From assembly GCF_005280255.1 (NCBI RefSeq), contig NZ_CP040018.1:1798001-1862000 (forward strand): a stretch of 64,000 nucleotides of DNA. Direction: 5' to 3'. The notes below the pieces were generated by a model, which was given only the letters and a program-made list of their open reading frames with translations, did not search any database and was not told the DNA's origin. Below, piece by piece: positions 34,471 through 44,088 of the stretch (position 1 is its first letter; each line of letters opens with the position of its first letter). Position numbers and translations under genes: made by a program. The DNA is from Arthrobacter sp. 24S4-2 (GTDB lineage Bacteria; Actinomycetota; Actinomycetes; Actinomycetales; Micrococcaceae).

Positions 34471-37400
34471 CTACTTGAGCCGCCGCGCCGGGACTGCCGG
34501 GCCGGTCCACGGGCTGACCGGGTTACCCATCCAGTACGTCCCGGCGGGAACGGTTTCCCCGCGCATGACCAGGGACGCCGGCCCCACGGTGCCGCCCCTG
34601 CCGATGCGTGCGCGCGGAAGAATGACGCCGTGCGGACCCATGGTGGCTCCGTCTTCGAGCGTAACAGTGTCGATGCTCATGATGCGGTCGTGGAACAGGT
34701 GGGTCTGGACCACACAGCCCCGGTTGACCGTGGCGGACCGGCCCAGGGTTACGAGGTCAGCTTCAGGCAGCCAGTAGCTTTCGCACCACGTGCCGCGGCC
34801 GATCGTGGCGCCCAGGCCGCGGAGCCACCACACGAGCGCCGGGGTTCCCGTGGCGGCGCGGGCGAACCATGGGGCGCTGACCATTTCAATGAACGTATCC
34901 ACCACTTCGTTCCGCCAGATGAAGGAGCTCCACAGGGTGTGCTCGCCCGGCCTGATCCTGCCCACCAGCAGCCATTTGGCCGCCACGGCGCTGGCTGCGG
35001 CAATGGCGCCCGCGGTGAGAAGGACCAGGCCTCCCAGCAGTGCCGCGGCGGCGTAGCCGGCAACCGTGGCAAGCCAGTCGAAGCCAAGCATCACGCCGGC
35101 AGCGAGGGCGACGGTGAGCACCACCGGGATGAACCGGCAAAGTTCCCAGGCTGCACGCGCCAACTTCAGTCTTACGGGCGGCTGGAAGGTGCGCGTGTTG
35201 TCGGTGGCGATGGCTGTGCGGCGCAGCCGGACCGGCGGGCTGCCCAGCCAGGACGTGCCCGGCTTCGCTTTCGCAGGTGTGGCGGACAGCACCGCAACCA
35301 GGGAGTTCTTGGGAACGCTTCGTCCCGCCGCGGTCATCCCGGAGTTGCCCAGGAAGGAACGCTTGCCGATTTTTGCCGGCGCGATCCGCATCCAGCCGCC
35401 GCCCAGTTCGTAGGATGCAACCATCGTGTCGTCCGCAAGGAACGCGCCTTCGCCGACTGTGGTCATCTTGGGGAGCAGGAGGACTGTGGACGCCTCAACA
35501 TTCTTGCCGATCTTCGCTCCCAGCAACCTCAGCCATACCGGTGTGAAGAGGCTGGCGTAGATGGGAAACAGGACGTCGCGGGCCAGGTCCAGCACCCGCT
35601 CCGTGGCCCAGACCTGCCAGCCGATCCGGCTCCGTACCCGGAAATATCCCTCCTTGAGCCCCACGCCGAGCAAGCGGGTTGTGGCAAGGATCAGCAGCAG
35701 GTTGGTGGCGAACCAGGCCAGCGCCGCCAGCGGGAGGGAGGCCAGGACCTGCGGGACAGCAGCGGAGAGCGATTCGCTGCCGCGGATGAACAGGAAGACC
35801 ACCAGGGCCGCGGCGGCAGCGGAGAGGTAGGGGATGGTGGCCAGCACGGCCGAGGCGGCGGCAAACGCTGCGAACCAGAGCCTGCCAATCAGCGCATGGC
35901 TCTGCGGCGCATCCGGCCATGCGTGCCTGGCCTTGCCGATCCGCTCGGCAGGGGAGCCTGCCACCAGCTGACCGGCCTTGACTTTTCCGAGGACAGCGGA
36001 GCCGGGTTCCACCTGGCCGCCGGCTCCGATGCTCGCCCCGGGCATGAGGGTGCTGCGGGCCCCTACGGTGGCGTTGGCTCCGACGTGCACAGCGCCGATG
36101 TGGACGAAGTCGCCGTCGATCCACCATCCGGACAGATCCACTTCGGGCTCGATGTTGCAGCCGCGGCCCAGCGACAGCATTCCGGTGACGGGCGGCAGTG
36201 AATGAAGCTGGACATCGTTGCCGATCTTCGCTCCGAGGGCCTTCGCGTAGTACGGCACCCAGGGTGCGCTGGCCAGGCTGATGGCACCGGCGAGGTCCTG
36301 GATCTGTTCCGCCAGCCACAGCCGCAGGTGGATCTTGCCGGACCGGGGATAGGTCCCGGGCTTCACATTGCGGAGCAGGGTCCGGGCGGCCAGCACTGAG
36401 ATGGCCATCCGGCCTGCCGGGCTGACGAACACCAGCCACGAAGCCGCCACCCACCACCACGAAACAACGGGAGCCGCGGTGAACCCGGCGAAAGCGGCCA
36501 GGAGGTTGTTTGCCGCCATCACGTAGGTGAGCCAGCGCATGCCCACCAGGATGTGCAGCGGGACGCCCATGAGCGTCTGGAAAATCTGCGACTTGAGGGC
36601 TGTGGGACGAACCGACCGCTCCGGCGCGGGTCCGGCGATCCCGTCCGGCAAGGACTGCCGGGCCGTGTCGATCAGGGCGCCGACCCTGGGCGTGGCGTAG
36701 ATGTCGGCCACCGTAACGGTGGGGTAGCGGACCCGCAGTGCCGACACGAGCTGGGCGGCCGCAAGGGATCCTCCGCCGTGCGCGAAGAAGTCCGCGTCCA
36801 GGCTCGACGCCGGGGTCCCCAGCACGGCGCCCCACTGCTCCACGATCCAGCTGGCGTCGTCGGGCAGGTTCAGCGGGGCGTTCTTTGCGTCAGCCGCCCC
36901 CGTCCCCGCCAAGGGCCACGGCAGCGAGCGGCGGTCCACTTTACCGCTGGTTTTGGTCGGCAGCGAGCCCACCACGGTCAGGAGCGGAATGAGCGCCGCC
37001 GGCAGGCTGGCGCCCAGCAGCTCCCGTGCCGCGGCGAGATCGATCTCCGCGGTGCCGGCAGCGGCAAGGTAACCCACGAGGATCTCGTTCCCGGCCGCCG
37101 TCGAGCGTACTGCCGCCGCCGCACCGCCGACATCAGGCAGGGCCTGCAGCGCAGCGTCGATCTCACCGAGTTCTATCCGCCGGCCGCCGAGCTTCACCTG
37201 TTCGTCGGCACGTCCCATAAAAACGAGGCCCGCCGCCTCGTAGCGGACCAGGTCACCGGAACGGTAGGCCCGCGACCAGCCGAGGGACGGCATGGCGGCA
37301 TACTTTTCAGCGTCTTTATCGGGGTCAAGGTACCGGGCCAGCCCCACGCCGCCGATGATCAGCTCACCCACGTCGCCCTCGCCTACAGGGATGCCCTCGG

Positions 37401-38453
37401 CGTCAACGACGGCCAGGTCCCAGCCGTCCAGCGGCAGGCCGATCCGGACGGGGCCGGGCGCGCCCAGCGGAGCCGCGCACGCAACCACGGTGGCTTCGGT
37501 GGGGCCGTACGTGTTCCACACTTCCCGGCCGTCAACGGCCAGGCGCTCGGCGAGCTCGGGCGGGCAGGATTCGCCGCCGAAGATCAGCAGGCGCACGTTT
37601 TCCAGTGACTCGGCGGGCCAGAGCGCAGCGAGCGTTGGCACCGTGGAGACCACGGAGATCCCGTGGCTGATCAGCCAGGGCCAAGGTCCATGCCGGTCCG
37701 GACCAGGGAACGGGGCGCGGGAACAAGGCACGCCCCGTGGCGCCAGGCAAGCCACATCTCCTCGCAGGACGCATCGAATGCCACGGACAGCCCGCCCAGC
37801 ACCCGGTCCTGGGGGCCGATGGGCTCGTCCTGCAGGAAGATGCGTGCTTCCGCATCCACGAAGGCTGCGGAGGAGCGGTGCTGCACGGCCACGCCCTTCG
37901 GCGTTCCCGTTGACCCTGAGGTGAAGATCACCCACGAGTCGTCATCGGGCTGTGGCATCCGGGGCCCGGGGAACGGCCGGGGCCGGTTGGCGCCCGCAAC
38001 GATTTCACCGTCGGCCCTGAGGATCGCGGCCACCCGGGCTTCGCTAAACACCAATTTGGCCCGTTCGTCGGGATCGTCCGCATCCACCGGGACGTAGGCC
38101 GCCCCGATCAGCATGATGGCCAGGATGGACACGTAGAGCCGGTTGGTCCCGGACGGGATGCGGACACCGATCTTGTCACCGGCACCCAGACCGGCCAGAT
38201 GCAGTTCGCGGGCCGCGGCCCGGACTTCGGACATCAACTGCGCATAGCTGAGGCGCTGCCGGCCGTCGTCCAGGGCCGACGCGTCGGGAAACCTCCTGAC
38301 AGACTCCTGGAGGACATCAATCAGGGTCCGCTCCGGCGGGGCCGCGGCGGCGCCGGGCAATTGCGGCGGATACACGTTCCGGACGGCGGGAAGTGCATCG
38401 GGTCCGGTCTCGGGCGCGGGTACGAATCCGGGCGCTTGCGGTGCTTCAGTCAC
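34471..38453 (-). CDS. Membrane non-ribosomal peptide synthetase of the Pls/PosA type, frame broken at about 37678
   Basis: Domains in order are adenylation (A3 SWVIFTSGSTGTPKGVAV; A5 WNTYGPTEATVV; A7/A8 YRSGDLVRYEAAGLVFMG and KLGGRRIELGEI; A10 PTKTSGKVDRRS), a carrier domain with DADFFAHGGGSLAAAQ (phosphopantetheine serine near residue 562), and a C-terminal half with six transmembrane helices in three pairs around tandem hexapeptide-repeat (left-handed beta-helix) blocks. There is no condensation or thioesterase domain. This is the architecture of epsilon-poly-L-lysine synthetase, and the restored length of about 1327 residues agrees. The reading frame is broken in the GGG run at 37678-37680; one added G joins RTGMDLGP to WLISHGISVV. 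The start is GTG 38453. The eye-read specificity code is D-A-E-S-I-G-T-V-V-K. Confidence 0.88.
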
Positions 38454-38566
38454 AGGGTGATTCTTTCCGCACAAGATGAACAAAAGGTGTCGCCGTTTGC
38501 CGCGGGTTCTCCCGATGTTTTCAGGGGATTGGTGCCGCGTTTACCGGATCAGGGGCGTGTACCCGG

Positions 38567-39532
38567 TCAGGGGACCAGGAGGACTTTTCCGGTGGTCCGT
38601 CGCGCTTCCAGGTCGGTGTGGGCCTGCGCCGCCTTGGCCAGCGGGTATTGAGCGCCGATCCGGACGTTGAGGCTGCCGTTGGCAGCAGCCGCGAAAATCT
38701 CACCGGAGCGCCAGCGCCGTTCCTGCGGGTTCTGCAGGTGGTGGCCGATGGTGGGCCGGGTGACGAAAAGGGACCCGGCAGAGTTCAGTCGCTGCAGGTC
38801 GAAAGGCGGCACCTTGCCCGAGGCGGCACCGAACAGCACCAACATTCCGCGGACCCTGAGGCTGGACAGGGAGCCCTCGAAGGTGTCCTTTCCCACGCCG
38901 TCAAACACAACGTCAACTCCGTCGCCGTTGGTGATTTCCCGCACCTTGTCGGCGAACCCGTCATAACGCAGTACGACGTCGGCCCCGGCCTCGCGCGCCA
39001 GCGCTTCCTTTTCGTCGGTGGAGACGGTGGTGATAACCCGCGCGCCCCGCGCTTTCAGCAGCTGGAGAAGGAGCAGACCCACCCCGCCGGCCCCGGCGTG
39101 GGTGAGCACGGTCTGGCCGGGCTGGACGTTAAACGTTGAGTTCATCAGGTAGTGCGCCGTCATGCCTTGCAGCGGCAGTGCGGCCGCGGTTAGAAGATCG
39201 ACGCCCTCAGGCACGGGGAGGATCCTGTCGGCAGCTGCCAGGGCGTATTCGGAATAGCCTCGCGACCCCTCCGCGGTGGCCACGCGGTCGCCGACAGCCA
39301 CGTCCGTCACGCCATCGCCTACGGCGTCCACCGTTCCGGAGAATTCACCGCCCGGAGTAAACGGGAACGCGACGTTGTAGGCGCCGCTGCGCTGGTAGGT
39401 TTCGATGAAGTTGACCCCGGCGGCCGCGACCTTGACGAGGACCTGGCCGGGGCCGGGGAGCGGCCGCTCAACTTCTGCAAGTTCGAGTACTTCGGGTCCG
39501 CCCGGCTGCCGGGCGACGATTGCATGCGTCAT
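38567..39532 (-). CDS. NADPH:quinone oxidoreductase (zeta-crystallin-like, MDR superfamily)
   Basis: The 321-residue medium-chain reductase has the GroES-like N-domain (GPGQVLVKVAAAGVNFIETYQRSG), the nucleotide-binding HAGAGGVGLLLLQLLKARGA and the family FGAASGKVPPFDL. Zinc-ligand residues of alcohol dehydrogenases are absent, which is typical for quinone oxidoreductases. GGAGGAGGAGAC precedes the ATG at 39532. It reduces quinones with NADPH; the physiological substrate is unknown. Confidence 0.92.
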   Translation of the reverse strand: MTHAIVARQPGGPEVLELAEVERPLPGPGQVLVKVAAAGVNFIETYQRSGAYNVAFPFTPGGEFSGTVDAVGDGVTDVAVGDRVATAEGSRGYSEYALAAADRILPVPEGVDLLTAAALPLQGMTAHYLMNSTFNVQPGQTVLTHAGAGGVGLLLLQLLKARGARVITTVSTDEKEALAREAGADVVLRYDGFADKVREITNGDGVDVVFDGVGKDTFEGSLSSLRVRGMLVLFGAASGKVPPFDLQRLNSAGSLFVTRPTIGHHLQNPQERRWRSGEIFAAAANGSLNVRIGAQYPLAKAAQAHTDLEARRTTGKVLLVP

Positions 39533-39618
39533 GGGTGTCTCCTCCTCCGGGCAGGTAGGTCCTTGGCCCGGATCCTGAAACCATCCTAGGCTCCGCCCGG
39601 AGGCGGGAGCCGAACGCG

Positions 39619-40707
39619 TCAGTAGCGGCGGGTAACAGTGGCCATGGGGCATTCGAAGTGGCGCCCGGCGGTCAGGCCCACATCGTTGAGGTAGCGGACG
39701 ATGATGCCGTAGGACTGCAGCAGTGTGGTTTCCGTGTAGGGGACCTGGTGCTTTTCGCAGTACTCGCGCACGATCTTCGCGGCCTTGTCCAGCTGGGGAC
39801 GGGCCATGTCCGGGAAGAGATGGTGCTCGGCCTGGCGGTTGAGGCCGCCGAGCAGGATGTCCATGAAGCGGCCGCCGGAGATATTCCGGGAGGTCAGCAC
39901 CTGGCGGCTGAAGAAGTCCACACGGCTGTCTGCCGGGAGGACCGGCATGCCTTTGTGGTTGGGCGCGAAGGACGCGCCCATGTAGAAACCGAAGACGGCC
40001 AGCTGGACGCCGATGAACGCCAGGGCCATGCCCCACGGCAGGAAGGTGAACGCGAGCACCGGGAGGACGCTCAGGCGTGCCACCAGGATCGGGAGTTCAA
40101 CCCAGCGGTGCGTGACTTTGGCTCGGCGGAAGACGAACTTGACCGAGTCGATCTGCAGGCCCAGGCCCACCAGGAACAGCAGCGGGAAGAAGAACCATCC
40201 TTGCTTGCGGGTAAGGAAGGAGAACCGTCCCTGCCGGTCGGCTACCGCTTGGGGGTGGAAGGCCATGGGGCCGGGCGCGATGTCCGGGTCCTTGGAAATG
40301 ACGTTCGGGTGGTTGTGGTGCGCGCCGTGCTTCTGCTCCCACCAGGAATAGCTCATGCCGGCAACTGAGGTGGCGAGCAGCCTTGCGGCCCAGTCGTTGG
40401 CACGCCGGGAGGCGAAGATCTGGCGGTGACCGGCCTCATGGGCCAGGAAGCTTAGCTGGGTGCAAAGGATGCCCACTGCTGCGGCGATGAGGAGCTGGAA
40501 CCAGCTGTCACCGATGAGGGCGAAACCGAACCAGGTGGCGGTCATCAGGAGCACCAGGCTGGCGAAGACCGTGATGTAGAAGCCGACGCGGCGTTCGAGC
40601 AGGCCTGCGGCCTTGACGCTCTTGAGGAGCTCTGAGTAGCTCAGGACAACCGCGTTGGGCTGCCGGACGCGCGACTGCGGGCGCTCCGAAGTTGTTGTGG
40701 GGGTCAT
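39619..40707 (-). CDS. Membrane fatty acid desaturase
   Basis: The 362-residue di-iron membrane desaturase shows the three histidine boxes: HEAGH (in FLAHEAGHRQIF), HGAHHNHPN and QAEHHLFPDM. Several hydrophobic helices flank them (FYITVFASLVLLMTATWFGF, LLIAAAVGILCTQLSF, LPVLAFTFLPWGMALAFIGV). The family introduces double bonds into acyl chains, often in response to cold; the position on the chain is not predictable here. It is divergent from argC. Confidence 0.92.
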   Translation of the reverse strand: MTPTTTSERPQSRVRQPNAVVLSYSELLKSVKAAGLLERRVGFYITVFASLVLLMTATWFGFALIGDSWFQLLIAAAVGILCTQLSFLAHEAGHRQIFASRRANDWAARLLATSVAGMSYSWWEQKHGAHHNHPNVISKDPDIAPGPMAFHPQAVADRQGRFSFLTRKQGWFFFPLLFLVGLGLQIDSVKFVFRRAKVTHRWVELPILVARLSVLPVLAFTFLPWGMALAFIGVQLAVFGFYMGASFAPNHKGMPVLPADSRVDFFSRQVLTSRNISGGRFMDILLGGLNRQAEHHLFPDMARPQLDKAAKIVREYCEKHQVPYTETTLLQSYGIIVRYLNDVGLTAGRHFECPMATVTRRY

Positions 40708-40854
40708 GGACTCGGGGCCTCGTAACTGTTACGGGCAACGCTGCAGCCGACGTTCGGACCGCGCGGTCAGGATCACCCTTCACCCAGCATACGCTCACCG
40801 GCCTAACCCGCGCCGGCGCGGGGCCCTCCGCAATCACCGGGCAGGCAGCATCGG

Positions 40855-40896
40855 ATGCATAAATATCGGCACCTATGCATAGTCTTGCTGTATAGT
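40855..40896 (+). promoter_or_regulatory. argC promoter with candidate ArgR operators
   Basis: An AT-rich island interrupts GC-rich sequence just before argC. ATGCATAA (from 40855), TATGCATA (from 40874) and TATAGT (40891-40896) resemble halves of ArgR boxes built on TGCAT. TATAGT is a good -10 and lies seven bases before the argC ATG; no Shine-Dalgarno is present, so argC may be translated from a leaderless mRNA. argR is encoded five genes downstream. Confidence 0.5.
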
Positions 40897-40903
40897 CGTT
40901 CCC

Positions 40904-41934
40904 ATGACTATTTCTGTTGCCGTTTCCGGTGCGAGCGGTTACGCCGGCGGCGAGGTGCTGCGGCTGCTGGCCGGCCACCCCGACGTCACCATCGGCGCCA
41001 TCACAGCCCACAGCAACGCCGGTTCCAGACTAGGCGAACTGCAGCCTCATCTCCATGGTTTGGCCAGCCGCATCCTGGAAGACACCACGGTGGAGAACCT
41101 CTCCGGTCACGACGTGGTCTTTTTGGCCCTGCCGCATGGAGCCTCCGCCGAGATCGCAGCGCAGCTGCCCGAAGGCACGGTAGTGATCGACGCCGGCGCC
41201 GACCACCGGCTGGAAGATCCCGCCGCGTGGGAAAAGTTCTACGGCTCCGCGCACGCCGGGACCTGGCCCTACGGCCTGCCCGAGCTGCCCGGGCAGCGGG
41301 AAAAGCTTAAGGGAGCCAAGCGCATCGCCGTTCCCGGCTGCTACCCGACGTCGGCCCTGCTGGCCCTCACGCCCGGGTTCGCTGGCGGCCTCCTCCAGCC
41401 CGACGACGTTGTCATTGTCGCTGCCTCAGGCACCTCGGGCGCCGGCAAAGCCGCGAAGGCCAACCTGATCGGCTCCGAGGTCATGGGGTCCATGAGCCCC
41501 TACGGCGTGGGCGGCGGCCACCGGCACACGCCGGAGATCGAACAGGGCTGGGCAACGCCGCCGGCGAGCCGGTGACAGTGTCCTTCACACCCACCCTTGC
41601 CCCGATGAGCCGCGGCATCCTCACCACGGCCACCGCCAGGGTTAAGCCGGGCGTCACTGCGGCAGAGCTGCGCAACGCCTGGGAAGAAGCCTACGACGAT
41701 GAGCCGTTCGTGCACCTGCTCCCGGAGGGCCAGTGGCCTGCCACCAAGGCGGTGCAGGGCTCCAATCACGCCGTGATGCAGCTCGCCTTTGATGCGCACA
41801 CTGGCCGCGTCATCGTCACGTGCGCCATCGACAACCTGACCAAGGGGACCGCCGGCGGCGCCGTGCAGTCCATGAATATCGCCCTTGGCCTGGCGGAAAC
41901 CGCCGGCCTCAACCTGCAGGGAGTTGCCCCGTGA
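40904..41934 (+). CDS. argC: N-acetyl-gamma-glutamyl-phosphate reductase ArgC (frame broken at about 41548)
   Basis: ArgC reduces N-acetylglutamyl phosphate to the semialdehyde in arginine synthesis. The NADP-binding start is VAVSGASGYAGGEVLRLLAGHP and the catalytic cysteine is in RIAVPGCYPTSALLAL. The observed frame ends at 41575 with WATPPASR. Adding one C at 41548 (GGCTGGG to GGCCTGGG) gives LGNAAGEPVTVSFTPTLAPM, which continues to the stop at 41934 and the normal end MNIALGLAETAGLNLQGVAP. With the restored frame, length is about 343, as expected. The stop overlaps the argJ GTG by three bases. A true null would make the cell an arginine auxotroph despite an otherwise intact operon. Confidence 0.93.
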
Positions 41935-43097
41935 CCGTTACCGCCCCCAAGGGATTCCGGGCCGCCGGCGTCAAAGCCGGCCTGAAAGCCTCCGGCAACC
42001 CCGACCTTGCCCTCGTGGTCAACGACGGCCCGTCCAAGGCCGCGGCGGCGGTCTTCACCTCGAACCGCGTGGCCGCAGCACCGGTGCACTGGTCCCGTGA
42101 AGTGGTGAAGGATGGCCGCGTCGACGCCGTTATCCTCAACTCCGGCGGCGCCAACGCCTGCACCGGCCCCCAGGGCTTCCAGAACACCCATGCCACCGCA
42201 GAAAAGACCGCCGAAGTCCTGGGCGTCTCCGCCACGGACATCTTTGTCTGCTCCACCGGCCTGATCGGTGAGCAGCTGCCCATGGACAAGGTCATCCCGG
42301 GCATCAGCGCGGCCGGGTCAGCCCTCAGTGCCGACGGCGGACCCGCCGCTGCCACGGCGATCATGACCACGGACTCGGTGTCCAAGGAGGCCGTGTTCAC
42401 CGGCAAGGACGCCGAAGGCAACGGGTTCACCATCGGCGGCATGGCCAAGGGCGCGGGCATGCTTGCTCCCGGGCTGGCCACCATGCTGGTGGTCATCACC
42501 ACGGACGCGGACGTGCAGCCTGAAATGCTCGACGTCGTGCTCCGCGACGCCGCCCGGGTCACCTTTGACCGGGCGGACTCGGACGGCTGCATGTCCACCA
42601 ACGACACCGTGGTGCTGCTGGCATCGGGCGCCTCGGATGCCGTGCCCTCCGCTAAGGAGTTCGGTGCCGGACTGACCCAGGTCTGCGCCGAACTGGCCCG
42701 CAAACTGATCGGCGACGCCGAGGGTGCAAGCCATGACATCGCCATCCGCACCTTCAACGCCGCCAGCGAAAAGGATGCCGAAATCGTCAGCCGGGCCGTG
42801 GCCCGCTCCAACCTCTTCAAGACCGCCATCTTCGGCAAGGACCCCAACTGGGGCCGAGTGCTGTCCGCCGTCGGCACCACCGATGCCGCGTTCGAACCGG
42901 ACCAGCTGAACGTTTCCATGAACGGCGTACAGATCTGCCGGAACGGAAGCATCGGCGAGGACCGCAACCTGGTGGACCTCGAGCCCCGCGAGGTACTGGT
43001 GGAGATCGACCTGCAGGCCGGTGGCGCCGAGGCCACGATCTGGACCAACGACCTCACGCACGACTACGTCCACGAAAACAGCGCGTACTCAAGCTAG
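41931..43097 (+). CDS. argJ: Bifunctional glutamate N-acetyltransferase/amino-acid acetyltransferase ArgJ
   Basis: ArgJ recycles the acetyl group from N-acetylornithine to glutamate and in the bifunctional form also uses acetyl-CoA. The autocleavage site is AIMTTDSVSK, whose threonine becomes the nucleophile of the beta chain. Other landmarks are GFRAAGVKAGLK at the N-terminus, LNSGGANACTGPQG, MAKGAGMLAPGLATML and FGKDPNWGRVLSAVG. Length 388. The GTG start overlaps the end of argC. Confidence 0.96.
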   Translation: MTVTAPKGFRAAGVKAGLKASGNPDLALVVNDGPSKAAAAVFTSNRVAAAPVHWSREVVKDGRVDAVILNSGGANACTGPQGFQNTHATAEKTAEVLGVSATDIFVCSTGLIGEQLPMDKVIPGISAAGSALSADGGPAAATAIMTTDSVSKEAVFTGKDAEGNGFTIGGMAKGAGMLAPGLATMLVVITTDADVQPEMLDVVLRDAARVTFDRADSDGCMSTNDTVVLLASGASDAVPSAKEFGAGLTQVCAELARKLIGDAEGASHDIAIRTFNAASEKDAEIVSRAVARSNLFKTAIFGKDPNWGRVLSAVGTTDAAFEPDQLNVSMNGVQICRNGSIGEDRNLVDLEPREVLVEIDLQAGGAEATIWTNDLTHDYVHENSAYSS

Positions 43098-43128
43098 AAC
43101 CACCAGCCACCCCTGGAGACAGCAGCAC

Positions 43129-44088
43129 ATGAACACCCAGACCCGCGAGACCACGTCGATGAGCGATGCGCAGGACAAAGCAGGCACCCTGATCGAGGCC
43201 CTGCCGTGGATCCAGCGCTTTGCCGGCACCACCATGGTGATCAAGTACGGCGGCAACGCCATGGTCAACGACGAGCTCCGCCGTGCGTTCGCCGAGGACG
43301 TCGTCTTCCTGCACCACGTGGGCATCCACCCCGTGGTGGTGCACGGCGGCGGTCCGCAGATCAACGCCATGCTCAGCCGCCTGGGCATCGAGTCAGAATT
43401 CAAGGGCGGCCTGCGCGTCACCACCCCCGAGGCCATGGACGTGGTCCGTATGGTGCTCACCGGGCAGGTGGGCCGGGAACTCGTCGGGCTGATCAACTCC
43501 CACGGCCCGTACGCCGTCGGCATGTCCGGCGAGGACGGCGGCCTGCTGCGGGCCGTCCGCACCGGGACCGTCGTGGACGGCGAAGAAGTGGACCTGGGCC
43601 TCGTCGGGGAAGTCGTGGGCGTCAACCCGGAGGGGATTGTCGATATCCTCGCGGCCGGCCGGATCCCGGTGATTTCCACCGTTGCCCCGGAAATCATTGA
43701 TGAGGGAACCGGTGATGAAGGAACCAAACGGTTCCAGACCACCGGGCTGGTGCTCAACGTCAATGCGGACACCGCGGCCGCGGCAGTGGCGTCGGCACTG
43801 GGCGCCTCCAAGCTGGTTATCCTGACCGACGTCGAAGGCCTTTACGCGAACTGGCCGGACAAGTCATCGCTCATTTCGTCGCTGACGGCCTCGGAGCTGC
43901 GGGAGATGCTGCCGCGGCTGGAGTCCGGGATGATCCCCAAAATGGCGGCCTGCCTGAGGGCTGTCGACGAGGGCGTGGAGCGTGCGCACATTGTGGACGG
44001 GCGCCTCCCGCACTCCATGCTGCTGGAAACCTTCACCACCGCGGGCATTGGCACGCAGGTGGTCCCTGACGAGGAAGTGAACGCATGA
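43129..44088 (+). CDS. argB: Acetylglutamate kinase ArgB
   Basis: ArgB phosphorylates N-acetylglutamate, the usual arginine-feedback step. The amino acid kinase motifs MVIKYGGNAMVND, VVVHGGGPQINAML, LNVNADTAAAAVASAL and MIPKMAACLRAVDEGV are present. The extra N-terminal helix (about residues 1-30) resembles that of arginine-inhibited kinases. ATG 43129 is chosen with GGAG upstream; the open frame extends further but has no coding look. The stop overlaps argD. Confidence 0.97.
   Translation: MNTQTRETTSMSDAQDKAGTLIEALPWIQRFAGTTMVIKYGGNAMVNDELRRAFAEDVVFLHHVGIHPVVVHGGGPQINAMLSRLGIESEFKGGLRVTTPEAMDVVRMVLTGQVGRELVGLINSHGPYAVGMSGEDGGLLRAVRTGTVVDGEEVDLGLVGEVVGVNPEGIVDILAAGRIPVISTVAPEIIDEGTGDEGTKRFQTTGLVLNVNADTAAAAVASALGASKLVILTDVEGLYANWPDKSSLISSLTASELREMLPRLESGMIPKMAACLRAVDEGVERAHIVDGRLPHSMLLETFTTAGIGTQVVPDEEVNA

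Noticed and set aside
34432..36201. A 589-codon open frame on the plus strand opposite the Pls-like gene
   Set aside because: Its product is low-complexity, rich in Arg/Gly/Pro/His, with no family resemblance; the minus strand carries clear NRPS-related sequence. It is a shadow of high-GC codon bias.
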